A stretch of DNA of 39,754 bases from Burkholderiaceae bacterium (GTDB taxonomy: Bacteria > Pseudomonadota > Gammaproteobacteria > Burkholderiales > Burkholderiaceae_E): assembly GCA_021463505.1 (NCBI GenBank), contig JAJTYR010000032.1, forward strand, positions 1 through 39,754, written 5' to 3'. Below, piece after piece: positions 1 to 10,037 of this stretch (positions within the stretch are counted from its first letter, which is position 1; every line of letters begins with the position of its first letter). Position numbers and translations under genes: made by a program. The notes under the pieces were generated by a model. The model was not told where the DNA came from. It saw nothing but the letters and a program-made list of their open reading frames with translations, and did no database searches.

Positions 1-80
1 GGATCTCCACCCGGCAGCTACCGCCCCCGGCTCTGAACAAGGTGCGACACTCTCGAGAATACCGCGTCGAGCATTGGTTC

Positions 81-86
81 TATAAT
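81..86 (+). promoter_or_regulatory. Candidate -10 element upstream of dacC
   Basis: A perfect TATAAT hexamer lies about 95 bases before the chosen dacC start, in a genome where such AT-only hexamers are rare. No convincing -35 hexamer is seen 16 to 18 bases upstream, so this is a -10 candidate only. It would give a leader of roughly 85 bases ahead of the dacC-dat-lipBA block. Confidence 0.45.
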
Positions 87-179
87 TCCCGCCTTCCACC
101 ACTCCCTGCGCGCCCCGTGGCGCAGGCCGCGCGCCGGCGATCGCGACGCGCCGGCGCCGCGCCCGCCACGAGTTCACCA

Positions 180-1343
180 ATGCTCCAATCCACGCTCCGC
201 AGCCTGCTCGTCCTCGCCACCCTGTTGCCGTTCGTCGCGCCGCAAGAGGCGCTGTCGCAGGTTGCCCCGCCCACGATCGCGGCGCGCTCGTGGCTGCTGC
301 TCGACGCAACTTCCGGACAGGTGCTGGCCACGTACGAACCCGACATGAAGATCGAGCCGGCCTCGCTCACCAAGGTGATGACCGCCTATCTCGCGTTCGG
401 CGCACTGAAGGAGAAGCGGCTTGCCCCCGACCAGCGCCCGGCGGTGTCGCAGGCCGCCTACAAGGCGGGGGGCTCGCGCATGTTCGTCGATCCGCGTGAA
501 CCGGCGACGGTCGAGCAGCTGCTCAACGGCATGATCGTCCAGTCGGGCAACGATGCGTCGATCGTGCTCGCCGAAGCGATCGCCGGCACCGAGGAAACCT
601 TCGCACAGCAGATGAATCGCGAGGCGCAGCGGATGGGGTTGCGCAACACGCAGTTCCGCAACGCGACCGGACTGCCCGATGCCGAGCACTACAGCACCGC
701 CCGCGACCTCGCGACGCTGGCTTCCCGGCTGATCGCGGACTACCCGGAGTACTACCCGCTCTACTCGAAGCGCGAGTACACCTTCAACAACATCCGCCAG
801 CCGAACCGCAACCGCCTGCTCGCGGTCGACCCCAGCGTCGACGGCATGAAGACCGGCCACACCGACGCAGCCGGCTACTGCCTGATCGCCTCGGCGCACC
901 GCAAGCAGCCCGGGCTCGATGGTGAACGGCGGCTGGTGTCGGTGGTGATCGGCGCGAACTCGGAGTCGTCGCGCGCGATCGAATCGCAGAAACTGCTGAA
1001 CTTCGGCTTCCAGAACTTCGACGCGGTGCGCATCTACGCCAAAGGGCAACCGGCGGGGAACTACCAGGTCTGGAAGGGCACGGTCGACGCGATTGCCGGC
1101 GGCCTCGATGCCGACCTCGTGGTGACGGTCCCGCGTGGCCAGGCCGACAAGGTGAAAGCGGAAGTCGAGCGCGTCCAGCCGCTGGTGGCGCCGATCGCGC
1201 AGGGGCAGCGGATCGGCACGCTACGGGTGAGGCTCGGCGAAAAGCTGCTGGTCGAGCAGCCGCTGCGCGCGCTCGCGGCGGTCGAACCGGCGGGCTGGTT
1301 CGGCCGCACCTGGGACGGCCTGCGGATGATGCTCTCGAAGTGA
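180..1343 (+). CDS. dacC: D-alanyl-D-alanine carboxypeptidase (PBP5/6 type)
   Basis: A 387-residue serine-type DD-carboxypeptidase that removes the terminal D-Ala from peptidoglycan pentapeptides in the periplasm. All three penicillin-binding motifs are present: SLTK (S62, K65), SGN (122-124) and KTG (224-226). An N-terminal hydrophobic stretch (about residues 6-20) fits a signal peptide, and the C-terminal part (about 290 onward) matches the PBP5 beta domain with a final amphipathic tail. The open frame extends upstream to base 42, but that part is Arg/Ala-rich and not signal-like, so the ATG at 180 was chosen. It is followed after 16 bases by a D-amino acid aminotransferase, which could use the D-Ala released. 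Family assignment is firm; dacA versus dacC naming is not. Confidence 0.93.
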   Translation: MLQSTLRSLLVLATLLPFVAPQEALSQVAPPTIAARSWLLLDATSGQVLATYEPDMKIEPASLTKVMTAYLAFGALKEKRLAPDQRPAVSQAAYKAGGSRMFVDPREPATVEQLLNGMIVQSGNDASIVLAEAIAGTEETFAQQMNREAQRMGLRNTQFRNATGLPDAEHYSTARDLATLASRLIADYPEYYPLYSKREYTFNNIRQPNRNRLLAVDPSVDGMKTGHTDAAGYCLIASAHRKQPGLDGERRLVSVVIGANSESSRAIESQKLLNFGFQNFDAVRIYAKGQPAGNYQVWKGTVDAIAGGLDADLVVTVPRGQADKVKAEVERVQPLVAPIAQGQRIGTLRVRLGEKLLVEQPLRALAAVEPAGWFGRTWDGLRMMLSK

Positions 1344-1359
1344 GCCTGCGGAGACGGCA

Positions 1360-2217
1360 ATGACGCAAGTTGCGTACCTGAATGGCGAGTACATGCCGAT
1401 CGAAGAGGCCCGCGTCCCGGTGCTCGATCGCGGCTTCATTTTCGGCGACGGCATCTACGAGGTCGTGCCGGTCTACGCAGGTCGTGCGTTCCGCTGGCCG
1501 CAGCATCTGGCGCGCCTGAAGCGCAGCCTGGCGGCCGTCGGCATCGACGATCCGCACAGCGAGGCCGGCTGGACCGGGCTGGTCAGCGACCTGGTTGCGC
1601 GCCACCCGTGGCCCGACCAGTTCGTCTACATGCAGGTCACACGCGGCGTCGCGCGCCGCGATCACGCGTTTCCGCGACCCACGGTGCGACCCACGGTATT
1701 CGCGATGTCGAGCCCGCTGGTGCTGCCTGCCGCCGAGCAGATCGAGCAGGGTGTGACCGCAGTCTCGCTGCCCGACGAACGCTGGCTGCACTGCGACATC
1801 AAGTCGATCTCGCTGCTCGGCAACGTGCTGGCGCGCGAGGCCGCGGTGCAAGCCGGCGCAGTGGAGTGCGTGATGTTCCGCGACGGCTTCCTCACCGAAG
1901 GATCGGCGAGCAACATCTGGGTCGTGCGCGACGGGCGGCTCCATGGACCGCCGGCCGACAATCTGGTGCTCGAGGGCGTGCGCTACGGGCTGATCCACGA
2001 ACTGTGCGCCGGCGCGGACATCCCGCTGCAACTGCGTCGCGTGCTGCGCGAGGAGGTGCAGGTGGCCGACGAACTGATCCTCAGTTCGGCCACGAAAGAG
2101 GTGCTGCCGATCACCAACCTCGACGGCCGCGCGGTGGGCGATGGCCGCCCGGGGCCCGTGTTCGCGAAACTGCACGCCGCCTACCAGCAGGCCAAGGCCC
2201 GACTGGCCAACCCGTGA
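1360..2217 (+). CDS. dat: D-amino acid aminotransferase (class IV PLP)
   Basis: A 285-residue fold-type IV PLP aminotransferase, most like D-alanine aminotransferase (D-Ala + 2-oxoglutarate to pyruvate + D-Glu). The N-terminal pattern [15 protein letters not shown] (21-35) is typical of the family, and K148 in [11 protein letters not shown] is the expected PLP-binding lysine. The start is supported by a GGAG ribosome site at seven bases' spacing. It lies 16 bases after dacC, and its stop overlaps the next start in a GTGA, so the genes are probably co-translated. Branched-chain aminotransferases and aminodeoxychorismate lyase share the fold. The position beside a D-Ala carboxypeptidase favours D-amino acid use, which is inference. 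Confidence 0.88.
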   Translation: MTQVAYLNGEYMPIEEARVPVLDRGFIFGDGIYEVVPVYAGRAFRWPQHLARLKRSLAAVGIDDPHSEAGWTGLVSDLVARHPWPDQFVYMQVTRGVARRDHAFPRPTVRPTVFAMSSPLVLPAAEQIEQGVTAVSLPDERWLHCDIKSISLLGNVLAREAAVQAGAVECVMFRDGFLTEGSASNIWVVRDGRLHGPPADNLVLEGVRYGLIHELCAGADIPLQLRRVLREEVQVADELILSSATKEVLPITNLDGRAVGDGRPGPVFAKLHAAYQQAKARLANP

Positions 2218-2510
2218 GCGATCCGGGCGAACTCGGCGCCGTCTTCGACCGACTCGGGCGCCTGCTCGATTTCCCGGTCGACTTTCCGCTCAAGGTGATG
2301 GGGCGGCGCGCCGACTCGTTCGCGCAATCGATCGCCTCGGTCGTGGGCGAGCACGCACCGCAGTTCGACCCGGCGACGATGGAGTTGCGCACCTCGAGCC
2401 AGGGCAACTGGCTCAGTATCACCGTGACGGTGCGCCTGGAGTCGCGCGAGCAGCTCGAGCGGCTGTATCGGGCACTGGTCGCACATCCGTTGGTGCGCCT
2501 CGTACTGTGA
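2214..2510 (+). CDS. DUF493 / YbeD-like protein
   Basis: A 98-residue protein of the DUF493 (YbeD) family, a small ferredoxin-like alpha/beta fold whose biochemical role is unknown. The fingerprint is FPLKVMGR near residue 24 and an [20 protein letters not shown] stretch toward the end. It starts with GTG overlapping the stop of dat (GTGA), and its own stop overlaps the GTG of lipB in the same way. The position immediately before lipB is strongly conserved in proteobacteria, and a link to lipoylation is suspected from context only. Confidence 0.88.
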   Translation: MSDPGELGAVFDRLGRLLDFPVDFPLKVMGRRADSFAQSIASVVGEHAPQFDPATMELRTSSQGNWLSITVTVRLESREQLERLYRALVAHPLVRLVL

Positions 2511-3169
2511 CGGCGGCGCCCCGAAGCCTGGCGCCGCCCGCGCCCGTGCTCGAGCCATTCCGGCGCCGCCCTTACCTGCCGACGGTGCAGGACATGCAGG
2601 CGTTCACGCTCGATCGCACACCCGAAACCCGCGACGAGATCTGGCTGGTCGAACATCCACCGGTCTTCACGCTGGGCCACGCGTCGCGCCCCGGGCATCT
2701 GCACGCGCCGGGCGGGATTCCGGTCGTGCGCACCGAGCGCGGTGGCCAGGTGACCTATCATGGCCCAGGTCAAGTGGTTGCTTACTTGCTGATTGATCTG
2801 CGCCGTCGAGGGCTGTCGGTTCGCAACTTCGTCACGTTGATCGAGGAAGCGACGATTGCGCTACTGACCGCCTGCGGCGTGCGCGCCACGCGCCAGGAGG
2901 GCGCACCGGGCGTCCACGTCGCCGACAGCGCCGGCCGCGCCGGCGCCAAGATCGCCTCGCTCGGCATCCGGATCTCGCGCGGCTGCAGCTACCATGGTGT
3001 AGCGTTGAACGTGGCCATGGATCTCGAACCCTTCTCCCGAATCGACCCTTGCGGGTATCCCGGACTGGCGGTGACCGATCTTCGCAGCTGCGTCGGTGAC
3101 GTCGATCTTGCTGACGTCGCGGCGCGTTTCGGCCGCCAGCTGGCCACCTCCCTCGAAAGCAGACAATGA
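2507..3169 (+). CDS. lipB: Octanoyltransferase LipB
   Basis: A 220-residue octanoyl-[acyl carrier protein]:protein N-octanoyltransferase, which moves octanoate from ACP to the lipoyl domains of 2-oxoacid dehydrogenases and the glycine cleavage H protein in the cytoplasm. The family core is clear: [15 protein letters not shown] (43-57), [12 protein letters not shown] (78-89), the catalytic lysine K148 in [10 protein letters not shown] and the acyl-accepting cysteine C182 in [10 protein letters not shown]. The start is taken as the GTG in the GTGA overlap with the DUF493 gene. The first 25 residues are less conserved than usual. Its stop overlaps the lipA ATG (ATGA), so the two lipoate genes are translationally coupled. 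Confidence 0.95.
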   Translation: MTAAPRSLAPPAPVLEPFRRRPYLPTVQDMQAFTLDRTPETRDEIWLVEHPPVFTLGHASRPGHLHAPGGIPVVRTERGGQVTYHGPGQVVAYLLIDLRRRGLSVRNFVTLIEEATIALLTACGVRATRQEGAPGVHVADSAGRAGAKIASLGIRISRGCSYHGVALNVAMDLEPFSRIDPCGYPGLAVTDLRSCVGDVDLADVAARFGRQLATSLESRQ

Positions 3170-4167
3170 CATCGCCCATGGATTCCCGCGCACCGGCCGA
3201 TGCCGGCCACCCCGTTCCGGTCAAGCAGCGCGGCGCCGACAAGACCTCGCGCATCCCGGTCAAGATCGTGCGCCCGGCCGAAGTCCTGAAGAAGCCTGAC
3301 TGGATCCGTGTTCGCGCCGGCCCGAACCCCGCCCGCTTCCGCGAGATCAAGCAGATCCTGCGCGCGCACCGGCTGCACACGGTCTGCGAGGAAGCGGCGT
3401 GCCCGAACATCGGCGAGTGCTTCGGCCGGGGCACCGCCACCTTCATGATCATGGGCGACACCTGCACGCGGCGTTGCCCGTTCTGTGACGTCGGCCATGG
3501 CCGGCCGGCCCCGCTCGACGCGGCCGAGCCCGAAAACCTGGCGCAGACGATCGCAGCGCTGAAGCTGTCGTACGCCGTCATCACCAGCGTGGACCGCGAC
3601 GACCTGCGCGACGGCGGCGCGCAGCACTTCGTCGACTGCATCCGCAAGGTGCGCGAACGATCGCCGGCCACGCGCATCGAGGTGCTGGTGCCCGATTTCC
3701 GCGGGCGCATGGAGCGTGCGCTGGCGATCCTCGAGCTCGCCCCGCCGGACGTGATGAACCACAACCTCGAGACCGTGCCGCGGCTGTATCGCGAAGCGCG
3801 CCCGGGGTCCGACTACGCGCATTCGCTGAAGCTGCTCGCCGAGTTCCGGCGCCGCGTGCCGGGCGTGCCGACGAAGTCGGGGTTGATGGTCGGGCTGGGC
3901 GAGACCGACGACGAGATCCTCGCGGTGATGCGCGACATGCGCGCGCACGACATCGACATGCTGACGATCGGCCAGTACCTGGCCCCGTCGGACGCGCACC
4001 TGCCGGTGCGTCGCTACGTGCATCCCGACACCTTCCGGATGTTCGGCGCGCAGGCGCGCAGGATGGGCTTCTCGCACGCCGCGGTCGGCGCGCTGGTGCG
4101 CTCGTCGTATCACGCCGACGAGCAGGCGCACGCGGCGGGGCTGGCGGCGCGCGCAGGCGCGGGCTGA
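3166..4167 (+). CDS. lipA: Lipoyl synthase LipA (radical SAM)
   Basis: A 333-residue radical SAM enzyme that inserts two sulfur atoms into protein-bound octanoyl groups, completing lipoate made from the LipB product. Both iron-sulfur sites are visible: the auxiliary cluster cysteines C74, C79 and C85 in [12 protein letters not shown], and the radical SAM triad C100, C104 and C107 in CTRRCPFC. Full family length, with an N-terminal 45-residue extension before PDWIRVR, which is usual in betaproteobacteria. It starts by ATGA overlap with lipB. It ends 25 bases from a convergent thioesterase gene. Confidence 0.97.
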   Translation: MTSPMDSRAPADAGHPVPVKQRGADKTSRIPVKIVRPAEVLKKPDWIRVRAGPNPARFREIKQILRAHRLHTVCEEAACPNIGECFGRGTATFMIMGDTCTRRCPFCDVGHGRPAPLDAAEPENLAQTIAALKLSYAVITSVDRDDLRDGGAQHFVDCIRKVRERSPATRIEVLVPDFRGRMERALAILELAPPDVMNHNLETVPRLYREARPGSDYAHSLKLLAEFRRRVPGVPTKSGLMVGLGETDDEILAVMRDMRAHDIDMLTIGQYLAPSDAHLPVRRYVHPDTFRMFGAQARRMGFSHAAVGALVRSSYHADEQAHAAGLAARAGAG

Positions 4168-4197
4168 CGCAGACCCGGGCAACCCGGGGCGCTCAGT
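4162..4197. terminator. Candidate bidirectional terminator between lipA and the thioesterase gene
   Basis: The gap between convergent stops holds CCCGGG-CAA-CCCGGG (4174-4188). It is flanked by imperfectly complementary arms that contain the two stop codons (gggctgacgc against gcgctcagtccc). No T-run follows on either strand, so termination is inferred from the structure and the convergent context only. Confidence 0.4.
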
Positions 4198-4630
4198 CCC
4201 AGCGCGACGGGTCGGCGCAGGCCAGCGCCAGCGCCCTCGCCTTGAACGCGTCGGGCAGCGGCACCGACTTGCGGGCGATCGTGTCGAGGTGCACGCCGGT
4301 CAGGAGGGTGACGGCGGCGACTTCGCCGTCCTCGTCGCGGCGCATCTCGTGCACGAAGCGGATCGCTTTCTCCCTGACCTCGAGCACCTCGGTGCGGATC
4401 GTGACGGTGTCGCCGGCGTGCAGCTCGCGCTTGTAGAGGATGCGCTGCTCGACGGCGGCCATGCCGCGGTGCGAGTCGCGCAGGAACGACGGCGTCATCC
4501 CCAGCCCGGCGAAGAACTGCCAGGTCGCCTCGTCGAACTTTCCGACGTACCACATCACGTTCATGTGGCCCATGTGGTCGCAGTGCCACGGATAGACCGT
4601 GCCGCGATAGGTGATCGGCGCTTCGCTCAT
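4193..4630 (-). CDS. Acyl-CoA thioesterase (hotdog fold)
   Basis: A 145-residue single-domain hotdog thioesterase of the 4-hydroxybenzoyl-CoA thioesterase / YbgC type. It would hydrolyse a CoA thioester in the cytoplasm. The N-terminal HCDHMGHMNVMWYVGKFDEA segment (17-36) carries the catalytic-type aspartate D18 and the active-site helix. A long antisense-rich open frame continues upstream, but the ATG at 4630 gives normal family length and forms an ATGA overlap with the preceding acetyltransferase gene. It is the last gene of the leftward operon headed by the Liv-type importer. A CoA-linked catabolic role is therefore likely, but the substrate is unknown. Confidence 0.85.
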   Translation of the reverse strand: MSEAPITYRGTVYPWHCDHMGHMNVMWYVGKFDEATWQFFAGLGMTPSFLRDSHRGMAAVEQRILYKRELHAGDTVTIRTEVLEVREKAIRFVHEMRRDEDGEVAAVTLLTGVHLDTIARKSVPLPDAFKARALALACADPSRWD

Positions 4631-5115
4631 GGCGCCTTGCCGAGGTCGAGTTCGAGATACTTCACGTCGTCGTTCGGGTTGTCGTAGTAGGGCGCAGTGT
4701 CGCGGAATCCGAGCGATGCGTACAGCGCGCGCGCCGCGGTCATGGTGCCGAGCGTGTCGAGCAGCATCCGCGAATGACCGAGTTCGCGCGCGGCAGAGAT
4801 CGCCGCGACCGCCAGCGCGCGCCCGAGCCCGCGGCCGCGCGTGCGCTCGCGCGCGTACAGGCGCTTCATCTCGCAGTCGCCGCCCGAGAGGGCACGCACG
4901 CCGACGCAGCCGACGAACCCGCCGCTCCGGCGGGCGAGCAGCAGGCGGCCCGCCGGCGGCCCGTACATCGCGGGCAGGTTCGAGAGCTCGGCCTCGAAGC
5001 CCTGGAAGCACAGGTCGATGCCGAGTTGCGCCGCATACTCCTCGAACAGCGCGCGCGCCGCCGCGAAGTCGGCGTCGCTGCGCGCAATGACGATCGTGGC
5101 GTCGCTGTCGGGCAT
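4627..5115 (-). CDS. GNAT-family N-acetyltransferase
   Basis: A 162-residue GNAT acyltransferase (acetyl-CoA donor). The acetyl-CoA-binding motif A is seen as MKRLYARERTRGRGLGRAL, with the R-x-x-G-x-G pattern in RTRGRGLG. The motif B region ARALYASLGFRD follows near residue 130, a typical end. The substrate cannot be predicted. It is 9 bases downstream of the aldehyde dehydrogenase stop and overlaps the thioesterase start by four bases, so it appears to be part of the same transcript. Confidence 0.88.
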   Translation of the reverse strand: MPDSDATIVIARSDADFAAARALFEEYAAQLGIDLCFQGFEAELSNLPAMYGPPAGRLLLARRSGGFVGCVGVRALSGGDCEMKRLYARERTRGRGLGRALAVAAISAARELGHSRMLLDTLGTMTAARALYASLGFRDTAPYYDNPNDDVKYLELDLGKAP

Positions 5116-5124
5116 CCGCCGATT

Positions 5125-6579
5125 CTAGAACGGGTAGTGCCGCGGCGTGGTCTGCACCGTGATCCAGCGCAGCTCGGTGAACTCGTGGATGCCGGCCTTG
5201 CCGCCGAAGCGGCCGATGCCGCTGCCCTTGACGCCGCCGAACGGCATCTGCGCCTCGTCGTGGACCGTCGGTCCGTTCACGTGGCAGATGCCCGACTCGA
5301 TGCGCCGCGCGACGTTCATCGCGCGCGCGACGTCGCGGCCGAACACCGACGCACTCAGCCCGTACTCGTTGTCGTTGGCGCAGGCGACGGCCTCCTCGAC
5401 GCCGTTCACGCGCACGATGCACTTCACCGGCGCGAACGTCTCCTCGTGGTAGATGCGCATCTCGCGCGTGACGCCGTCGAGCACCGTCGCCGGCATCAGC
5501 GTGTCGGTGGCCTTGCCGCCGCACAGCAGCTTCGCGCCCCTGACGAGCGCGTCGTCGATCAGCGCGTTGCAGTGCTCGACCGTGCCCATGCCGATCACCG
5601 ACCCGAGCACCACCGGTTCGGGCCTGCGCGGGTCGCCCAGCGGCAGCTTGCCGGCCTTGCCGACGAACTTCGCGACGAAGTCGTCGGCGACCTTCCGGTC
5701 GACGACGAGCCGCTCGGTACTCATGCAGATCTGGCCCGAGTTGGCGAAGCAGGCGAAGGCCGCCGCGTTCACCGCCGCGTCGATGTCCGCGTCGTCGAGC
5801 ACGACCATCGGCGCCTTGCCGCCGAGCTCGAGCAGCACCGGCTTGAGGTACTTCGCGCAGGTCATCGCGATGATCCTGCCGACCTTCGTGCTGCCGGTGA
5901 AGTTGACGCGCCGCACCGCCGGGTGCGCGACCATCGCCTCGACCACCGTGCCGGCGTCGGCCGGCGCGTTGGTGAGGTAGTTGACCACGCCTGCCGGAAA
6001 ACCCGCATCCTGCAACGACTCGATGATCAGCTGGTGCGTGCGCGGGCAGTTCTCGCTGCCCTTGAGCACCACCGTGTTGCCGCAGGCAAGCGGGGTGGCG
6101 ATCGCGCGCACGCCGAGGATGATCGGCGCGTTCCACGGCGCGATGCCCAGCACGACGCCGGCCGGCTGGCGCACGCCCATCGCGAGCGACCCCGGCACGT
6201 CGGAGGGAATCACCTCGCCGGCGACCTGCGTCGTGAGCGCCGCCGCCTCGCGCAGCATGCCGGCGGCCAGGTGCGCATTGAAGCCGACCCACATCGCGGT
6301 CGCACCGGTCTCGGCGGCCATCGCCTCGACGAACTGCGGCGTCTTCGCCTCCAGCGCGTCGGCCGCCTTCGACAGCAGCGCGCGGCGCTCGCCCGGGCCG
6401 GTCTGGCTCCACGACCCGAACGCCTCGGCAGCCGCGTCGACCGCGGACACCGCGTCGGCCGCGCTGGCTGCCGGCGCGCGCGTCGCCACGCTGCCGTCCA
6501 GCGGGTTGCGCCGCTCGAAGGTCGCACCCTTCTCGGCGCTCACGGCGAGGCCGTTGATCAGCATGGACAGGTCGGACAT
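5125..6579 (-). CDS. Aromatic-type aldehyde dehydrogenase (vanillin/salicylaldehyde dehydrogenase-like)
   Basis: A 484-residue NAD(P)-dependent aldehyde dehydrogenase. The nucleophile is the Cys in SGQICMSTER, the general base is the Glu in LLELGGKAP, and the cofactor loop FTGSTKVGR is present. The segment WVGFNAHLAAGMLREAAAL is characteristic of the vanillin/salicylaldehyde dehydrogenase branch. A GGAG six bases before the ATG at 6579 (GGAGAAAGACATG) supports independent initiation. The reading frame is nevertheless open back through the preceding livF-like gene, with no stop, so a LivF-dehydrogenase fusion is also possible. The exact aldehyde is not determined; an aromatic aldehyde fits both subfamily and operon. 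Confidence 0.88.
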   Translation of the reverse strand: MSDLSMLINGLAVSAEKGATFERRNPLDGSVATRAPAASAADAVSAVDAAAEAFGSWSQTGPGERRALLSKAADALEAKTPQFVEAMAAETGATAMWVGFNAHLAAGMLREAAALTTQVAGEVIPSDVPGSLAMGVRQPAGVVLGIAPWNAPIILGVRAIATPLACGNTVVLKGSENCPRTHQLIIESLQDAGFPAGVVNYLTNAPADAGTVVEAMVAHPAVRRVNFTGSTKVGRIIAMTCAKYLKPVLLELGGKAPMVVLDDADIDAAVNAAAFACFANSGQICMSTERLVVDRKVADDFVAKFVGKAGKLPLGDPRRPEPVVLGSVIGMGTVEHCNALIDDALVRGAKLLCGGKATDTLMPATVLDGVTREMRIYHEETFAPVKCIVRVNGVEEAVACANDNEYGLSASVFGRDVARAMNVARRIESGICHVNGPTVHDEAQMPFGGVKGSGIGRFGGKAGIHEFTELRWITVQTTPRHYPF

Positions 6580-7394
6580 GTCTTTCTCCGGTGAAGTCGA
6601 AGGGGATGAGGAGGAGCCAGGCGCCGCCCCGGTGCGAGCGCCGAGATAGGCGGAGCGGATGACCGTCGAGCGCGCCAGCAGCCCGGCCGGGCCGCCGGCC
6701 ACCAGCTTGCCGCGCTCGAGCACGTAGCCGCGGTCGGCGACGGCGAGCGATTTGCGCACGTTCTGCTCGACCATCAGCACGGTGGTGCCCTGGTCGGCGA
6801 TGCGGCGCGCAATCGCGAGCAGTTCGTCGACCATCTTCGGCGCCAGGCCGAGCGAAGGTTCGTCGAGCATCAGCAGGCGCGGCGCGCCCATCATCGCGCG
6901 CGCCACCGCCAGCATCTGCTGCTCGCCGCCGCTCATCGTTCCGGCGTACTGCCCGGCGCGCTCGCGCAGCCGCGGAAAGTCGCGAAACGCCTGCTCGATG
7001 CGCGCGGCGCGCTCGGCGGGCGACACCAGCCAGCCGCCGAGTTCGAGGTTCTCGCGCACCGTCATCTGCGCAAACAGCTGCCGGCCTTCGGCCACCAGCG
7101 CGAGGCCGCGGCGCACGACGTCGCTCGGCCTGGCGGCAGCCGGGATCGGTTCGCCGTCGAGCAGCACCTGGCCACCGCGCGACAGCAGCCCGGCGATCGC
7201 TTCGAGCAGCGTGCTCTTTCCGGCGCCGTTCGGCCCGAGGATGACGGTCACGCCGGGACGCGCCTCGAGCGCGAGGTCGCGCAGCACGAGGAACCCTCCG
7301 TAGCCTGCGCTCAGGCCGCGCACTTCCAGGTGTGCCGGCTGCGCGCGTTGCGCGGGGGCCGGGATTGCGGCGACCACGCCGCGCGCAACGTTCG

Positions 7395-7398
<4 letters not shown>
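6580..7398 (-). CDS. livF: Liv-type ABC transporter ATPase LivF (no stop codon before the dehydrogenase)
   Basis: The ATP-binding subunit of a branched-chain-amino-acid/aromatic-type importer. Walker A is LGPNGAGKST, the signature is MSGGEQQMLAVARAM, and Walker B is LLMLDEPSLGL. The family core ends near RSAYLGA (about residue 250). The frame then continues through a Ser/Pro-rich stretch (RTGAAPGSSSSPSTSPEKD) straight into the aldehyde dehydrogenase. No frame on this strand shows a stop between 6580 and 6650. The coordinates given end at the residue before the dehydrogenase ATG; if no separate initiation occurred, the product would be 757 residues (5125-7398). It starts in an ATGA overlap with livG. 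Confidence 0.85.
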
Positions 7399-8151
<753 letters not shown>

Positions 8152-8159
<8 letters not shown>

Positions 8160-9135
8160 CGCGAGCCTCGCTCGCGCGGGCGCGCCGCGCCTGCCGCCAG
8201 GCGGCGAACTCGCGGCGCCAGCCGGAGAAGGTGGATGGACGCAGCGACGCCAGGCCGTCGGGCAGGTAGAGCACCGACAGGATCAGCAGCAGGCCGAGCG
8301 CCATCATGTAGACCTGCGGCAACTGCAGGCGCAGCGCCTCCGCGAGCAGGCTGAACACGACGGCGGCGATCAGCGGCCCCCACAGCGTGGCCGCGCCGCC
8401 GATCAGCGCAATCAGCACGGTCTGGAAGCCGATGAACGGGTTGAACACCGTCATCGGGTCGATGTAGGTCCAGCGCACGCTCATCGCGGCGCCGGTGGCG
8501 CCGGCGAACGCGGCGGTGATCGCGAAGCCGATCACCTTGACCCGGCGCGTGTTCACGCCCAGCGTCTGCGCGCGCTGCTCGTCGCCGCCGATACCGGCCA
8601 GCGCGAGCCCGAGCCGGCTGCTGCGCACGACGATCGCGGTGGCCACGGCGAGCACCGCGAGCGCGAGCATCGTCAGGTAGACGGTGCCCGGCTCGGGCAC
8701 GACGACGAGCACGCGGCCGACCGTGCCCGCGTACTCCTTCTCGGCATAGGTGATCGCCAGGCGGATCAGTTCGGTCATGCCGAAGGTGAGCACCGCGAAG
8801 TAGGTGCCGCGCAGGTGCAGCACCGCGCTGCCCATCGCCGCCGCCACCAGCACGGCGATCGCCGCGCCGAGCGCGATCGCGCCCGCCCACGGCAGCTGGT
8901 CCAGCGTAAGCGCGCCCACGTAGGCGCCGACACCGAAGAACGCCGAAGTGGCCAGCGACATGTAGCGGGTCGGGCCGCAGAACAGCGCCCAGCTCGACGA
9001 CAGCGCCACGTACATCAGGCAACTGAGCGCCATCGACACCACGAAGTCGCTGGACCAGGCGGGCAGCGTGGCCGCCCCGGCGGCCAGCGCGAGCAGGATC
9101 GGCACGTCACGGCCCGCAATGCGCCCGAGACTCAT
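8152..9135 (-). CDS. livM: Liv-type ABC transporter permease LivM
   Basis: A 327-residue inner-membrane permease with about eight to ten hydrophobic segments. The LivM family pattern (LRGTYFAVLTFGMTELIRL, then an IGGDEQRAQTLGVNTRRVK cytoplasmic loop followed by AAFAGATGA) contacts the ATPases. The ATG at 9135 was preferred over the one nine codons upstream because it gives the ATGA overlap with livH. The C-terminus has a basic, Arg/Ala-rich tail of about 25 residues. Confidence 0.92.
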
Positions 9136-10007
9136 CGCTTGAACAGCCCGTTGGGCTTCCACAGCAGCACCGCGATGAAGATGCCGTACGACAGCAGCGA
9201 CTTCAGCGACGGACTGGTGAAGTGCATCCCCAGCGCCTCGATGACGCCGAGCGCCAGGCCCGCGAGCAGGCTTCCGGTCATGCTGCCGAAGCCACCGAGC
9301 GTGATGACGATCAGCGCGGTGACGGTGTAGGGCTCGCCGATCGACGGCGAGACCGCGTAGGCCATCGACAGCAGGCTGCCTGCGAGCCCTGCCAGCCCCA
9401 GGCCGATGCCGAACATCATCGGGTGCAGCCGCTCGGTGTCGATGCCCACCAGTTGCGCGCCCGTGGGCGACTGCATCAGCGCGCGCACCCCCTTGCCCAG
9501 CAGCGTGCGCCGCAGCAGCACGATCAGCGCGATGCTCGCGGCCAGTGCCACCGCGAGAAGCACCAGCTTGTTGCCGGCGAAGCGCGTACCCGCGACCGCG
9601 ACCGGATCGGTCAGGTAGTCATAGCCGCGCAGTTCGCCGCCCCATACCAGCGACGCGAAGTTCTGCACCAGGAACATCAGGCCGAAGGCCACCATCAGCC
9701 CGCGCGCCTCGAACACGTCGATGTCGGGGGAGGTCGCGGCCAACCGCCTGATGACCAGCCGGTGAATGACGAGCCCCAGCGCCGTCATGATCGCGAATGC
9801 GACCGGCGCCATCAGCAGCGGCGAGATCCCGAGCTGCGTGTACGCGAACCAGGTCGCGAACCCACCCAGCATCAGGAACTCGCCGTGGGCGATGTTCAGC
9901 ACGCGCATCAGCCCGTACTGCAGGTTCAGCCCGAGCGCGATCAGCGCATACACGCCGCCGGTGATCAGGCCGGAGGCGATCAGTTCGAGCCATGCCTGCA
10001 GCGACAT
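9132..10007 (-). CDS. livH: Liv-type ABC transporter permease LivH
   Basis: A 291-residue permease partner of LivM. The hydrophobic pattern and the motifs GGVYALIALGLNLQYGLMRV (17-36) and NIAHGEFLMLGGF are typical LivH, and AGLAGSLLSMAYAV matches the conserved loop near residue 210. It lies 30 bases after the substrate-binding protein gene and overlaps livM by four bases. Confidence 0.93.
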   Translation of the reverse strand: MSLQAWLELIASGLITGGVYALIALGLNLQYGLMRVLNIAHGEFLMLGGFATWFAYTQLGISPLLMAPVAFAIMTALGLVIHRLVIRRLAATSPDIDVFEARGLMVAFGLMFLVQNFASLVWGGELRGYDYLTDPVAVAGTRFAGNKLVLLAVALAASIALIVLLRRTLLGKGVRALMQSPTGAQLVGIDTERLHPMMFGIGLGLAGLAGSLLSMAYAVSPSIGEPYTVTALIVITLGGFGSMTGSLLAGLALGVIEALGMHFTSPSLKSLLSYGIFIAVLLWKPNGLFKR

Positions 10008-10037
10008 CGGGCGGGCGGGCCGTGCGCCCCGGCCTGC